A program made the position numbers and the translations under genes. Below the pieces are notes generated by a model. It was not told the origin of the DNA and made no database searches. It worked only from the letters and a program-made list of their open reading frames with translations. DNA of 32,685 nt, taken from CAYOYK01 sp964408185. GTDB taxonomy: Bacteria > Bacillota > Clostridia > Christensenellales > Aristaeellaceae. Where the stretch lies: positions 1-32,685 of the forward strand of contig CAYOYK010000024.1 of assembly GCA_964408185.1 (NCBI GenBank), given 5' to 3'. Numbering within the stretch: position 1 is the stretch's first letter; each line of letters starts with the position of its first letter. Shown here one piece after another: positions 7,483 to 14,823 of the stretch.

Positions 7483-8040
7483 TCAGACCTCCATGATTTC
7501 CTTTTCCTTTTGCGCGCCCAGCGTATCCACGCCCTTGATGGCCTCGTCGGTCGCGTCCTGCATCTTTTTTTCGGCCTTGGTCTGATCGTCCTCGGTGATG
7601 GCGCCGTCCTTTTCCAGCTTTTTGAACTGCTCCATCGCGTCCCGGCGGATCGCGCGGATGGCGACCTTGGCCTCCTCCGCGCCCTTGCGGACGAGCTTGG
7701 TAAGCTCTTTGCGGCGCTCCTCGTTCAGCTCCGGGATCACCAGCCGGATGATCTTGCCGTCGTTGCTGGGGTTGAGGCCCAGATCGCTCTTTTGGATGGC
7801 TTTTTCCACCAGCGGGATGGACTTGGTATCCCACAGGTTGATAATGAGCATGCGCGGCTCAGGCGCGGAAATGTTGCCAAGCTGCGTCAGCGGGGTCTGC
7901 ACGCCGTAGTAATCCACGGTGATGCGCTCCAGGAGCTGCGGGTTTGCGCGGCCGGCGCGCAGGCTGCGCAGGTCGTTTTGGTAGACGGCGGTGGTCTTTT
8001 GCATTTTGTCCTTGGCCGTTTCAATCACTGCACGATACAT
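7483..8040 (-). CDS. frr: Ribosome recycling factor
   Basis: Splits post-termination ribosomes together with EF-G. It has 185 residues, the same length as the E. coli protein. The family landmarks are present: the SLRAGRANP motif near residues 26-34, YYGVQTPLTQLGNIS, and the C-terminal helices with VRRDAME-like IRAIRRDAMEQFKK. The ATG at 8040 follows AAAGGG. It is the first gene of the leftward operon. pyrH, which usually precedes frr, is absent; a divergent P-loop ATPase gene lies there instead. Confidence 0.98.
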   Translation of the reverse strand: MYRAVIETAKDKMQKTTAVYQNDLRSLRAGRANPQLLERITVDYYGVQTPLTQLGNISAPEPRMLIINLWDTKSIPLVEKAIQKSDLGLNPSNDGKIIRLVIPELNEERRKELTKLVRKGAEEAKVAIRAIRRDAMEQFKKLEKDGAITEDDQTKAEKKMQDATDEAIKGVDTLGAQKEKEIMEV

Positions 8041-8080
8041 GTTGAGAATCACCCTTTCTTGGGATAATGAGCTTTGGTAT

Positions 8081-8109
8081 ATTTTACTCGATTTGCCCGC
8101 GAAGCGCAA
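8081..8109 (-). promoter_or_regulatory. Candidate promoter of the frr-uppS-cdsA-dxr operon
   Basis: Leftward TTGCGC (8109-8104), 17 nt, TAAAAT (8086-8081). This places the start of transcription about 30-35 nt before the frr ATG. The -35 box is imperfect. Confidence 0.5.
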
Positions 8110-8192
8110 GCCCCCCTCGCGCCGAAAGCAGATCCGTGGTACGGGCGAGGCGGCGCGCATATCCTTACCCAAAACAGCTTGGGAGGCGGAGC

Positions 8193-9218
8193 ATGGCAGC
8201 GACCTATTTTGCGGGCGGCAACACGGGCGAGGGCTTTCGCGGATATTTTGAGGAGATTCTGGCGCAGGATAAACGCGCGCGCGTGTACTACGTCAAGGGC
8301 GGGCCGGGCGTGGGCAAAAGCAGCCTGATGCGGCGTGTCGGCGCGGCGCTGGAGGAGAGCGGGCAGGCGGTGGAATACTTTCTTTGTTCGGGCGACCCGG
8401 ACAGCTTGGACGCGATGGTCGCGCCCAAGCTGGGCGTGGCGATGCTGGACGGCACCGCGCCCCATGTGCAGGACCCGCGCTTTCCCGGCGCGCAGGACAC
8501 GCTGGTGAGCCTCGGCGACGGGCTGGACGCGGTGGCCATGCGCGGCCTCCTGCCGGAGATCCGCAGGCTGAACCGCGAAATTGCCGAGCGCTACCGGCAG
8601 GCCTACGGCTACTTGGCGGCAGCCGCGCGCGTGCTGCAGGGCGCCGCGCAGACCCCGGATGAGGCCCGCACGCAGCGCATGGCCGCGACGCTGTGCGATA
8701 GCTACCTGCCCCTGCGCGGCGGCGCGGGCGGCGTGCGGCGGCTGTTTGCCGATGCGCTCACGCACCGGGGGCCGATGAGCACCATCGACACGCTGCCGCG
8801 GGACACCGCGGTCGCCATCAAGCTGTCGTTTGGGCAGAGCGCCGGACGGCTGCTCGCGCTGCTAAGCGAGAGGGCGGCCCTGCGCGGGCTGGACGTGCTG
8901 GAGCTGCGCGACCCCCTGTGCCCGGACGATACGCGGCACTTGCTTTTGCCCGCGCACGGGCTGCTGTTCACCAGCGAGGCCGTGCCCGACGCCAAGGAGA
9001 CCATCCCCGCCGAAGGGCTCTTTTGGCCGCAGAGCAAGAGCGAGCGGGAGCTGGGCTTCGACCGCAACGTGTACGAGCTGCTGACCGTGCGCGCCACCGA
9101 GCAGCTGAAGGCCGCCAAGGCGCTGCATGACGAGCTGGAAACGCACTACGCGCCGAACATGGACTTTCTGTTCTGGCAGAAAAAGCTGGATGGCATTCTG
9201 GCGGAGCTGTCGCTCTAG
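8193..9218 (+). CDS. P-loop ATPase with two related halves (PRK06851-like)
   Basis: A 341-residue cytoplasmic NTPase of unknown role. It begins MAATYFAGGNTGEGF, and its Walker A GGPGVGKS is at 36-43, followed by a strand/helix and CSGDPDSLD (about 65-73). The second half repeats the pattern (about 205-265). VAIKLSFGQSAGR aligns with the first P-loop region but has lost the GK(S/T). LRDPLCPDDTRHLLLPAHGLLF aligns with the DPDSLD-to-LGVAML stretch. This two-half layout matches a Firmicutes family I recall as PRK06851, in which both P-loops are usually recognisable. The ATG at 8193 follows GGGAGGCGG; an upstream in-frame ATG at 8067 has no such site and would add a low-complexity basic stretch. 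It ends in a CTAG shared with the converging DUF3788 gene. Confidence 0.8.
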   Translation: MAATYFAGGNTGEGFRGYFEEILAQDKRARVYYVKGGPGVGKSSLMRRVGAALEESGQAVEYFLCSGDPDSLDAMVAPKLGVAMLDGTAPHVQDPRFPGAQDTLVSLGDGLDAVAMRGLLPEIRRLNREIAERYRQAYGYLAAAARVLQGAAQTPDEARTQRMAATLCDSYLPLRGGAGGVRRLFADALTHRGPMSTIDTLPRDTAVAIKLSFGQSAGRLLALLSERAALRGLDVLELRDPLCPDDTRHLLLPAHGLLFTSEAVPDAKETIPAEGLFWPQSKSERELGFDRNVYELLTVRATEQLKAAKALHDELETHYAPNMDFLFWQKKLDGILAELSL

Positions 9219-9625
9219 CGGCGGTTGGGGCGGCGCTTGACACGCAGCAAGGGAAGCAGCGCGGCGGGCGTCGCCTCGTCCGTCAGGGGGAACCAGACCC
9301 ACTTGCCGTCGTGGTAGGTGGTTGCGCCCTCGTATGCGGCGCGCGCCCACTCCGGCAGCGCGGGCAGCAGCGGCTCGGCCTTGGCGCGTTCCTCTCCGCC
9401 AAAAACAAGCATACAGGCGGCCTCGCTCTGCTTGGCGTACAGCGAGCAGAGCGTCTTGCCGCCCCGGCGGTACTTGAGCTCGTACACGGCTGCCTTTCCG
9501 CCCTTGTTCCATACCAGCTCCATCTCGTACAGAGCCTCCACCTCGCGGCGCATGGCCTGCCAGATGGGATAGGCTCCGCCCAACAGGTCTTGCAGCTCTC
9601 CCTCGGCGGGAAAGGGAATCGGCAT
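9215..9625 (-). CDS. DUF3788 family protein
   Basis: A 136-residue cytoplasmic protein. The central ELKYRRGGKTLCSLYA stretch (about 49-64), followed by a beta-rich MLVFGGEERAKAE, is the hallmark of DUF3788. The family has no assigned function; its fold resembles small ligand-sensing or YdhG-like domains. The ATG at 9625 follows GGGGGAGATT. Its TAG and the TAG of the converging P-loop gene lie in one CTAG, so the two genes overlap by 4 nt tail to tail. It is 21 nt downstream of the pseudouridine synthase and probably shares its transcript. Confidence 0.8.
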   Translation of the reverse strand: MPIPFPAEGELQDLLGGAYPIWQAMRREVEALYEMELVWNKGGKAAVYELKYRRGGKTLCSLYAKQSEAACMLVFGGEERAKAEPLLPALPEWARAAYEGATTYHDGKWVWFPLTDEATPAALLPLLRVKRRPNRR

Positions 9626-9646
9626 ACAATCTCCCCCTTTTCAACC

Positions 9647-10492
9647 TCATATCGGCGCGGCCAGCAGCGCGGCCAGCTCCGGCGGCAGCGGGCTTTCCAG
9701 CGCGAGGCGCTCGCCCGTCGTCGGGTGCGTGAGCAGCACCCGGCAGCTATGCAGCGCAAAGCGTCCCGGCAGCTCCGGCAGCTCCGTCCCGTACAGAAAA
9801 TCCCCGCAGACGGGGTGGCCCAGCGCTTGCAGATGCACGCGGATCTGATGTGTGCGGCCCGTTTGCAGCCGCAGCGCCAGCAGCGAGCGGCCGTTGCCGC
9901 GCGACAGCGTGCGGTACTCCGTTACGGCGGGCTTGCCGTCCGGGGCGACGACGCGGCGCACGGTGGGGCCGTTCGCCTTGCGCAAGGGCAGGTCGATCCT
10001 CCCGTCGGGCGGATCGGGCGCGCCCTCGACCACCGCGAGGTACTCGCGCACGAACGCGTCGGTATGCAGGAGCTGTTGCAGACGGTTTTGCGCGTGCGCG
10101 TGCTTGGCGATGAGCATCAGCCCGCTGGTGCCCTTGTCCAGACGGTTCACGGGCCGATAGAGGAAATCCGCCGGGCAGCCGAAATACGAGTACACGGCGT
10201 TTTCCAGCGTGAGGCCGTCCTGCCTGCGGCTGCACACCGAGGGCAGGGGCGCGGGCTTCTCCACCGCCAGCAGATCGCCGTCCTCGTAGAGCACGCGCAG
10301 GGCCAGCGGATACGGGAGCAGCGCCGGCCCACCGTCCGTGGGGAGCGTCAGCTCGACGCGCTGCCCCGCGCGCACAATTGCGTCGGCATGCGCGGGTCGG
10401 CCGTCCAGCATCAGCTCGCCCTGAAATTTCACGCGGCTGAGCAGCCCGTGGCTCACGCCCATGCGGCGCAGTATCACCGACGAGAGCCGCAT
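9647..10492 (-). CDS. RluA-family pseudouridine synthase with S4-like domain; start codon unclear
   Basis: Isomerises uridine to pseudouridine in RNA, probably 23S rRNA as for RluC/RluD. Residues about 1-50 form an S4-like RNA-binding domain. The catalytic region holds RPVNRLDKGTSG with Asp119 in the RLD motif, then LQTGRTHQIRVHL and the C-terminal LHSCRVLLTHPTTGERL. From the ATG at 10492 the protein has 281 residues, but this ATG has no ribosome site and cuts off the first strand of the S4-like domain. A strong GAGGGGAGG (10548-10540) lies 8 nt before an in-frame ACG at 10531, which would give 294 residues beginning (M)TLAYTVLEADEG, the length expected from relatives. A TTG at 10510 is another option. 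Confidence 0.9.
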   Translation of the reverse strand: MRLSSVILRRMGVSHGLLSRVKFQGELMLDGRPAHADAIVRAGQRVELTLPTDGGPALLPYPLALRVLYEDGDLLAVEKPAPLPSVCSRRQDGLTLENAVYSYFGCPADFLYRPVNRLDKGTSGLMLIAKHAHAQNRLQQLLHTDAFVREYLAVVEGAPDPPDGRIDLPLRKANGPTVRRVVAPDGKPAVTEYRTLSRGNGRSLLALRLQTGRTHQIRVHLQALGHPVCGDFLYGTELPELPGRFALHSCRVLLTHPTTGERLALESPLPPELAALLAAPI

Positions 10493-10555
10493 GCCCTCGT
10501 CCGCCTCCAAAACCGTATACGCTAGGGTCGTCGCGGCCGCCTCCCCTCTACGGGC

Positions 10556-10584
10556 AGTATAGCATAGCGCCCGGCCGTTTACAA
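10556..10584 (-). promoter_or_regulatory. Promoter of the pseudouridine synthase gene
   Basis: Leftward TTGTAA (10584-10579), 17 nt, TATACT (10561-10556), with TG one base before the -10 box (an extended -10). Transcription would start just ahead of the GAGGGGAGG ribosome site. Its -35 box is the same DNA as the -35 box of the rightward promoter. Confidence 0.6.
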
Positions 10585-10606
10585 CGCCCGCGCGATGTGC
10601 TAGCAT
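10578..10606 (+). promoter_or_regulatory. Promoter of the uridine-kinase-like / Mrp operon
   Basis: TTTACA (10578-10583), 17 nt, TAGCAT (10601-10606). The -35 box overlaps the opposing promoter's -35 box at 10579-10584 almost completely, so RNA polymerase could occupy only one of the two at a time. Confidence 0.5.
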
Positions 10607-10637
10607 GAGCGGGAAAAACCATCCGGGAGGCGCGACG

Positions 10638-11705
10638 ATGAAAACCATCCTTGCGGAGCACGCGGCGCGATACCCGCGCATGCAGCCACAGGACGCGGTC
10701 AAGCTGCTGTATCAGCGCGCGTTTGGCTGCGGACACCTGATAACCGATCTCCCCGCCGCCGTCCGCTATGCCGCCGAGGAGCTTTCGGCCGTGCCGGAGG
10801 ACGGCGCGACGCTTGCCGCGGAGGATATCGGGGTCGGCCTGTGCCGGCTGAGCCTGCGCGCGCCGCAGGTGCGGGCGCTGGGCGCGGACGCGATCGCGCG
10901 GGTGATGGCCCATACGGCGCGGCTTCACACGGACGAGCCCGATCGCTTCGCGCGCGAGCTGGACGAGCTGTCCGCCATGGCGCGGGACGGCGCGACGCCC
11001 TTCCCCGCCGACGCGCTGGAGGCCTACCTGAGCGGCTATCGCGCGGCGGGCCTGCCGCTGGCGCGCCACAGCGAGACCTACCGCGCCGCCTACGCGCCCG
11101 CCTATCGCGTGGCAGACGCGCGCTACGGCTGGCTGCTGCCGATCATGGCCGCCGTCGCGGAGCGCCTGCAAGCGGACGGACGCGCCGTGCTGGCGCTCGA
11201 CGGCATGAGCGCGTCCGGCAAGAGCACGTTGGCCGCGCTGCTGGCCCCCGTGTGGGAGGCCGCCGTGTACCGCATGGACGACTTTTTTCTGCCGCCCGCC
11301 CTGCGCACGGCGGCGCGGCTGGCCGAGCCCGGCGGCAACGTGCACTACGAGCGCTTTGCTTCGCAGGTGCTGGAGCCGCTCGCGCGCGCCGAGGCGTTTT
11401 CGTATCAGCGGTACGACTGCCACGCGGATACGCTCACGGAGGCGCGGGAGCATCCGGCGCGGGTGACGATCATCGAGGGGAGCTACGCGTTGCATCCGGC
11501 TTTCGGGGCATACTATGCCCGTCTGCGCCCCGTGACGGCGTTCCTGCGCATCAGCGAGGGCGCGCAGCGCGAGCGCATCCGCAGGCGCAATGGCGAGGCG
11601 ATGCTGGCCCGGTTTGAGCGGGAGTGGCTGCCTCTTGAAAAAAGCTACGCATCGGCGTATGATGTGGCGGAGCGAGCGGATTTTTCGCCGGAGGTGGACG
11701 CATGA
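10638..11705 (+). CDS. Uridine-kinase-like P-loop protein with an N-terminal extra domain
   Basis: A 355-residue protein. The C-terminal half (about 175-340) is a P-loop kinase of the uridine kinase/phosphoribulokinase type. Its Walker A is GMSASGKS (189-196), then YRMDDFFLPPALR with the DDF substrate/metal motif, and IIEGSYALHP corresponds to the usual EG-x-Y/H segment. It would phosphorylate a nucleoside or similar sugar. The first 170 residues have no motif I can name; they are helical and start MKTILAEHAARYPRMQPQD. Similar two-part proteins exist in Clostridia. The ATG at 10638 follows GGGAGGCG; an earlier ATG at 10605 lacks a site. Its TGA overlaps the ATG of the DUF3842 gene, so translation is probably coupled. 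Confidence 0.8.
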   Translation: MKTILAEHAARYPRMQPQDAVKLLYQRAFGCGHLITDLPAAVRYAAEELSAVPEDGATLAAEDIGVGLCRLSLRAPQVRALGADAIARVMAHTARLHTDEPDRFARELDELSAMARDGATPFPADALEAYLSGYRAAGLPLARHSETYRAAYAPAYRVADARYGWLLPIMAAVAERLQADGRAVLALDGMSASGKSTLAALLAPVWEAAVYRMDDFFLPPALRTAARLAEPGGNVHYERFASQVLEPLARAEAFSYQRYDCHADTLTEAREHPARVTIIEGSYALHPAFGAYYARLRPVTAFLRISEGAQRERIRRRNGEAMLARFEREWLPLEKSYASAYDVAERADFSPEVDA

Positions 11706-12118
11706 GCAATATCGTGGTGGTGGACGGGCAGGGCGGCGGCGTGGGCCGCGCGCTGGTGCAGGCCATCAAGGCCGCGCTGCCGGAGCATTCCGTCACCGCG
11801 CTGGGCACCAATTCCGCCGCGACCGCCGCCATGCTAAAGGGCGGGGCGGATCAGGGCGCGACCGGCGAAAACGCCGTGCGCGTCAACTGCGCCAAGGCCG
11901 ATGTGATCGTCGGCGTGGCAGCCATTCTGCGGGCGAACGCGATGCTGGGCGAAATTACGCCCGCCATGGCCCTCGCCATCAGTGAAAGCCCGGCGGAGAA
12001 GGTGCTGCTGCCCATGGAGCGCTGCGGCGTTCACATCGTGGGCGCGCAAAGGCAGACCCTCGACGCCGCCGTGCGCGAGGCCGCGGCGCTGGTGCGCCGG
12101 ATACTCCCAGCAAACTGA
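11702..12118 (+). CDS. DUF3842 family protein
   Basis: A 138-residue protein of a family with no known function. It starts MSNIVVVDGQGGGVGR, a strand and glycine-rich loop like a Rossmann or P-loop-type nucleotide-binding start. ALGTNSAATAAMLKGGAD and the later MERCGVHIVGAQ follow, all typical of DUF3842. It overlaps the kinase-like gene by 4 nt (ATGA) and lies 16 nt before the Mrp gene. The pairing suggests a shared process, perhaps metal or Fe-S handling, but nothing in the sequence proves it. Confidence 0.85.
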   Translation: MSNIVVVDGQGGGVGRALVQAIKAALPEHSVTALGTNSAATAAMLKGGADQGATGENAVRVNCAKADVIVGVAAILRANAMLGEITPAMALAISESPAEKVLLPMERCGVHIVGAQRQTLDAAVREAAALVRRILPAN

Positions 12119-12134
12119 CAAGGAGGATTGGACA

Positions 12135-12974
12135 ATGAGCGAGTGTACGCATGATTGCAGCACCTGCGGGCAGGACTGCGCGTCCCGCCAGCCGGAGGAC
12201 ATGCACGAGAAGCCCCACGAGCTGAGCCACATCAAGCGCGTGGTGGCCGTGTGCAGCGGCAAGGGTGGGGTGGGCAAATCGCTGGTGACGGCGATGCTGG
12301 CCATCAACCTGCAGCGGCAGGGCCTCAAGGTGGGCATATTGGACGCGGACGTGACCGGCCCGTCCACGCCCCGCATCTTTGGCCTCAAGCAAAAGGCCGC
12401 CGGGGACGCGACCGGCATCTACCCGGTGGTCACGCACACGGGCATCCGCGTGATGAGCCTCAACCTGCTGCTGGACAACGATTCCGATCCCGTCGCGTGG
12501 CGCGGCCCGGTGATCGCCGGCGCGGTGAAGCAGTTCTGGACCGATGTGGTCTGGGGCGCTTTGGACGTGCTGTTTATTGATATGCCGCCGGGAACCGGGG
12601 ACGTGGCGCTGACCGTGTTTCAATCCATCCCGGTGGACGGCGCGGTGCTGGTGGGCACCCCGCAGGGGCTGGTGGGCATGATTGTGGAAAAGGCCCTCAA
12701 GCTCTGCGGCATGATGAACATCCCGGTGCTGGGCCTTGTGGAGAACATGAGCTATGTGCAATGCCCGGACTGCGAAAAGCAGATCGAGCTCTTTGGCGCG
12801 AGCCATGTGAACGAGCTGCAAATGAGCTACAACATCCCGCTGAGCGCGCGCCTGCCCATCGACCCCAAGCTGGCGGCGGGCTGCGACGCGGGCACGCTGG
12901 AGCTGTACAACGGCGCTTGGCTGGACGCGCTGGCCGATTCCATCGCCGATCTGCCCCCGAAGGCCGACGTATGA
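12135..12974 (+). CDS. Mrp/Nbp35-family Fe-S cluster carrier ATPase
   Basis: A 279-residue P-loop ATPase that holds and transfers Fe-S clusters. The N-terminus has four cysteines (4, 8, 11, 15) in CTHDCSTCGQDC, as in Nbp35-like proteins. A deviant Walker A KGGVGKS (43-49) marks the SIMIBI/MinD class, followed by GILDADVTGPSTPRIFG and the Walker B region DVLFIDMPPGTGD. VENMSY and a CPDC pair near residue 215 give the cluster-binding CxxC at the dimer interface. The ATG at 12135 follows AGGAGGATTG. It overlaps the next gene by 4 nt. In an anaerobe rich in ferredoxin enzymes it probably serves cluster maturation. Confidence 0.93.
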   Translation: MSECTHDCSTCGQDCASRQPEDMHEKPHELSHIKRVVAVCSGKGGVGKSLVTAMLAINLQRQGLKVGILDADVTGPSTPRIFGLKQKAAGDATGIYPVVTHTGIRVMSLNLLLDNDSDPVAWRGPVIAGAVKQFWTDVVWGALDVLFIDMPPGTGDVALTVFQSIPVDGAVLVGTPQGLVGMIVEKALKLCGMMNIPVLGLVENMSYVQCPDCEKQIELFGASHVNELQMSYNIPLSARLPIDPKLAAGCDAGTLELYNGAWLDALADSIADLPPKADV

Positions 12975-13429
12975 CCTACGCGGACGAAAAGGCCGCGCGG
13001 GCGAACGCGCTGTTTCAGCAGGGCTATAACTGCGCGCAGGCCGTGTTTGCGGCCTTCGCGCAGGAGATGGGCATGGATGAAAAGCTCGCCCTGCGCCTGA
13101 GCGGCGCGCTGGGCGGCGGCATGGGCGGCTTGCGCGAGGTCTGCGGCGCGGCGAGCAGCATGTTTGCGGTGATTGGCGCGATACGCGGCTACGACGAGCC
13201 CGACCAGCGCGCCAAGGAGGCCCTCTACGCCCGTATCCAAGCGCTGGGCGATGTCTTTCGCCGCGAGAACGACTCGCTGATCTGCCGCGAGCTGCTGGCC
13301 GCCCATGGCATTACGCCGGGGCACACGCCCGCCGTCCGCACCGAGGCATACTATCAGCAGCGGCCCTGCCCCGGCTATGTGGAGCAATGCGCAAGGTGGA
13401 CCGCGGAGGCGCTGGAAGCCGAGGCGTAG
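12971..13429 (+). CDS. C_GCAxxG_C_C family redox-type protein
   Basis: A 152-residue protein. GYNCAQAVFAAFA near residues 17-29 and the glycine-rich GGGMGGLREVCGAASSM carry the first conserved cysteines. A later ICRELL and the C-terminal RPCPGYVEQC complete the set of spaced cysteines that names the family. The family is thought to bind a metal cluster or act in redox chemistry; no reaction is established. Here the middle motif reads VCGAAS rather than GCAxxG, a small shift from the usual pattern. It overlaps the end of the Mrp gene (ATGA), so it may receive its cofactor from that carrier. Confidence 0.82.
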   Translation: MTYADEKAARANALFQQGYNCAQAVFAAFAQEMGMDEKLALRLSGALGGGMGGLREVCGAASSMFAVIGAIRGYDEPDQRAKEALYARIQALGDVFRRENDSLICRELLAAHGITPGHTPAVRTEAYYQQRPCPGYVEQCARWTAEALEAEA

Positions 13430-13496
13430 CCGGACGCGGCGCTAAATTGCGACATGGGGCGAGAGGCCGCGGTTCCATATTTCTTGCACATTTTTT

Positions 13497-13526
13497 CATG
13501 GCGGGCGCATTGCTGCGTCCGCCATG
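13497..13526. repeat. 13-bp hairpin downstream of the Mrp operon
   Basis: CATGGCGG-GCGCA (13497-13509) pairs with TGCGT-CCGCCATG (13514-13526), one pair being G-T, around a 4-nt loop. The T run lies before it on the + strand and an A run after it on the - strand, so it is not a textbook terminator for either direction. It may still stop or stabilise the upstream operon mRNA. Confidence 0.55.
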
Positions 13527-13604
13527 CTGGTTACCGCCCAAGCAAAGGAGCAATCCTCCGCGCGGTCCGCCTTGCCCTACGAGGCTGACCAGCCAAACGG
13601 GCAA

Positions 13605-13636
13605 CAAAAAAGAGGCCTCCCTGCGGAGACCTCTTT
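13605..13636 (-). terminator. Terminator of the DegV gene
   Basis: Read leftward, AAAGAGG (13636-13630) and CCTCTTT (13615-13609) pair. After one mismatch, CTCC and GGAG pair inside around a 4-nt loop. A T run follows on the - strand. It lies 65 nt beyond the DegV stop codon. Confidence 0.75.
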
Positions 13637-13700
13637 GCTTATCGTCAGGCCCTTTCGAGGCGAAGCGTTGGGATGGAATCCCTCGCCCTCCTCGCAATGC

Positions 13701-14579
13701 TTATATCGCTCTTTCCTTGCCCATAAAGCAGATTGCCACCGTGCCGGGGCCGCAGTGCGCGCCGATCACGGGGCCGACGTAGACCTGCTCCACGCTTTGC
13801 AGCTCCGGGATGCGCTCGCGCAGCATGGCTTCGAGGCGCGCCGCGTCCTCCGGCGCGTCCGCTTGCATGATAATCACCGTTTGCTCGCCGGGGTTGAGGA
13901 TGTTTTGCGCCGTGCGCTCCACCATGGTGCGGATGGCCTTTTTGCGGCCCTGCACCTTTTCGGCGGCAACCAAGCTGCCGTTCTTCGCCTCCACGATGAT
14001 GGGCTTGAGGTCGAGCATCGTGCCCAGCGTAGCGGACGCGGCGCTGATGCGGCCGCCCCTGCGCAGGTACTTGAGGTCATCCACCGAGAAGAACGCCTGC
14101 GCCTTGAGCTTGTTGTCCTCCACCCATTGGGCGACCTCGTCCATGCTCTTGCCGGCCTCGTAGAGCTTATACGCGTTGAGGATCAGCAGGAACTGCGGCG
14201 CGGAAATGCTGAGGGTATCCACCACGCGCAGCGTGCGCTCCGGGTACTTGGCCAGCAGCTCTTCGCGGGCGGCATAGATGTTTTGGATGGTGCTGCTCAT
14301 TTTGCTGGAGAAGGCGAGGAACAGGATGTCCTTGCCGTCGGCCAGCAGCGGCTCAAAGTACTCCAGATAGGCGGCGGTGGGCAGCAGGCTGGTTACGGGC
14401 GCGGCCCCGGCGCGCATCGCGTCGAAGTACTCCTTCTGCTTGCCGTTCTTGCCCAGATCGTCGAAGTACTCCTTGCCGTCCAGCATGTAGGGCATGTATA
14501 CCATGTGGATGTCGCTGTTTTCCAAGTAGCGGTAGGGCAGGTCGGAATCCGAGTCGGTCATAAAGACGTATGAATTCAT
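13701..14579 (-). CDS. DegV family fatty-acid-binding protein
   Basis: DegV proteins bind a fatty acid and, as FakB-type proteins, can present it to the FakA kinase. This 292-residue protein starts MNSYVFMTDSDSDLPY, the usual DegV opening with an acidic loop. It has PVTSLLPTAAYLEYFEPLL matching the ligand-site TSxPS region and LKYLRRGGRISAASATLG in the centre. The C-terminal IGAHCGPGTVAICF is the conserved HxGPG loop. The ATG at 14579 follows AAGGAGGAG. A promoter at 14626-14654 precedes it and a terminator follows, so it is probably a single-gene unit. No FakA gene is in the window. Confidence 0.94.
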   Translation of the reverse strand: MNSYVFMTDSDSDLPYRYLENSDIHMVYMPYMLDGKEYFDDLGKNGKQKEYFDAMRAGAAPVTSLLPTAAYLEYFEPLLADGKDILFLAFSSKMSSTIQNIYAAREELLAKYPERTLRVVDTLSISAPQFLLILNAYKLYEAGKSMDEVAQWVEDNKLKAQAFFSVDDLKYLRRGGRISAASATLGTMLDLKPIIVEAKNGSLVAAEKVQGRKKAIRTMVERTAQNILNPGEQTVIIMQADAPEDAARLEAMLRERIPELQSVEQVYVGPVIGAHCGPGTVAICFMGKERAI

Positions 14580-14625
14580 GGGCTCCTCCTTGTTGAAAAT
14601 CATCATGGGGTATGAATGCACAAAC

Positions 14626-14654
14626 ATTGTACATTGCTTTGGCTAAAAATGCAA
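14626..14654 (-). promoter_or_regulatory. Promoter of the DegV gene
   Basis: Leftward TTGCAT (14654-14649), 17 nt, TACAAT (14631-14626). It sits about 24 nt beyond the original stop codon of the cysteine desulfurase gene. Confidence 0.75.
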
Positions 14655-14677
14655 GTCGGGCGCATCGGCCGGATCCG

Positions 14678-14823
14678 TCAGCGCGCGATTGCCCGGATGG
14701 CCGATACGGCCGCGTCCGCCTCGGCCTCGGTGGTCGCCCAGCCCGGCGAGAGCCTTACCGTGCCCTGCGGATACGTGCCCAGCGAGCGGTGCGCGGAGGG
14801 CGCGCAATGCAGGCCGCAGCGCG
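14678..14823 (-). pseudogene. Detached C-terminal coding remnant of the cysteine desulfurase
   Basis: Read in the frame set by the downstream repeat copy, this stretch encodes LTRCGLHCAPSAHRSLGTYP, then QGTVRLSPGW and an acidic/alanine helix, ending at TGA (14680-14678). This is the normal C-terminus of the cysteine desulfurase family and contains the catalytic cysteine in GLHCAP. The 35-bp duplication puts it out of frame with the rest of the gene. The combined tract 14678-15849 minus 35 bp equals exactly 379 codons. Confidence 0.85.

Noticed and set aside
13497..13526. The 13-bp hairpin as a standard terminator of the Mrp operon
   Set aside because: The T run precedes the stem on the + strand and none follows, so I list it only as a hairpin.
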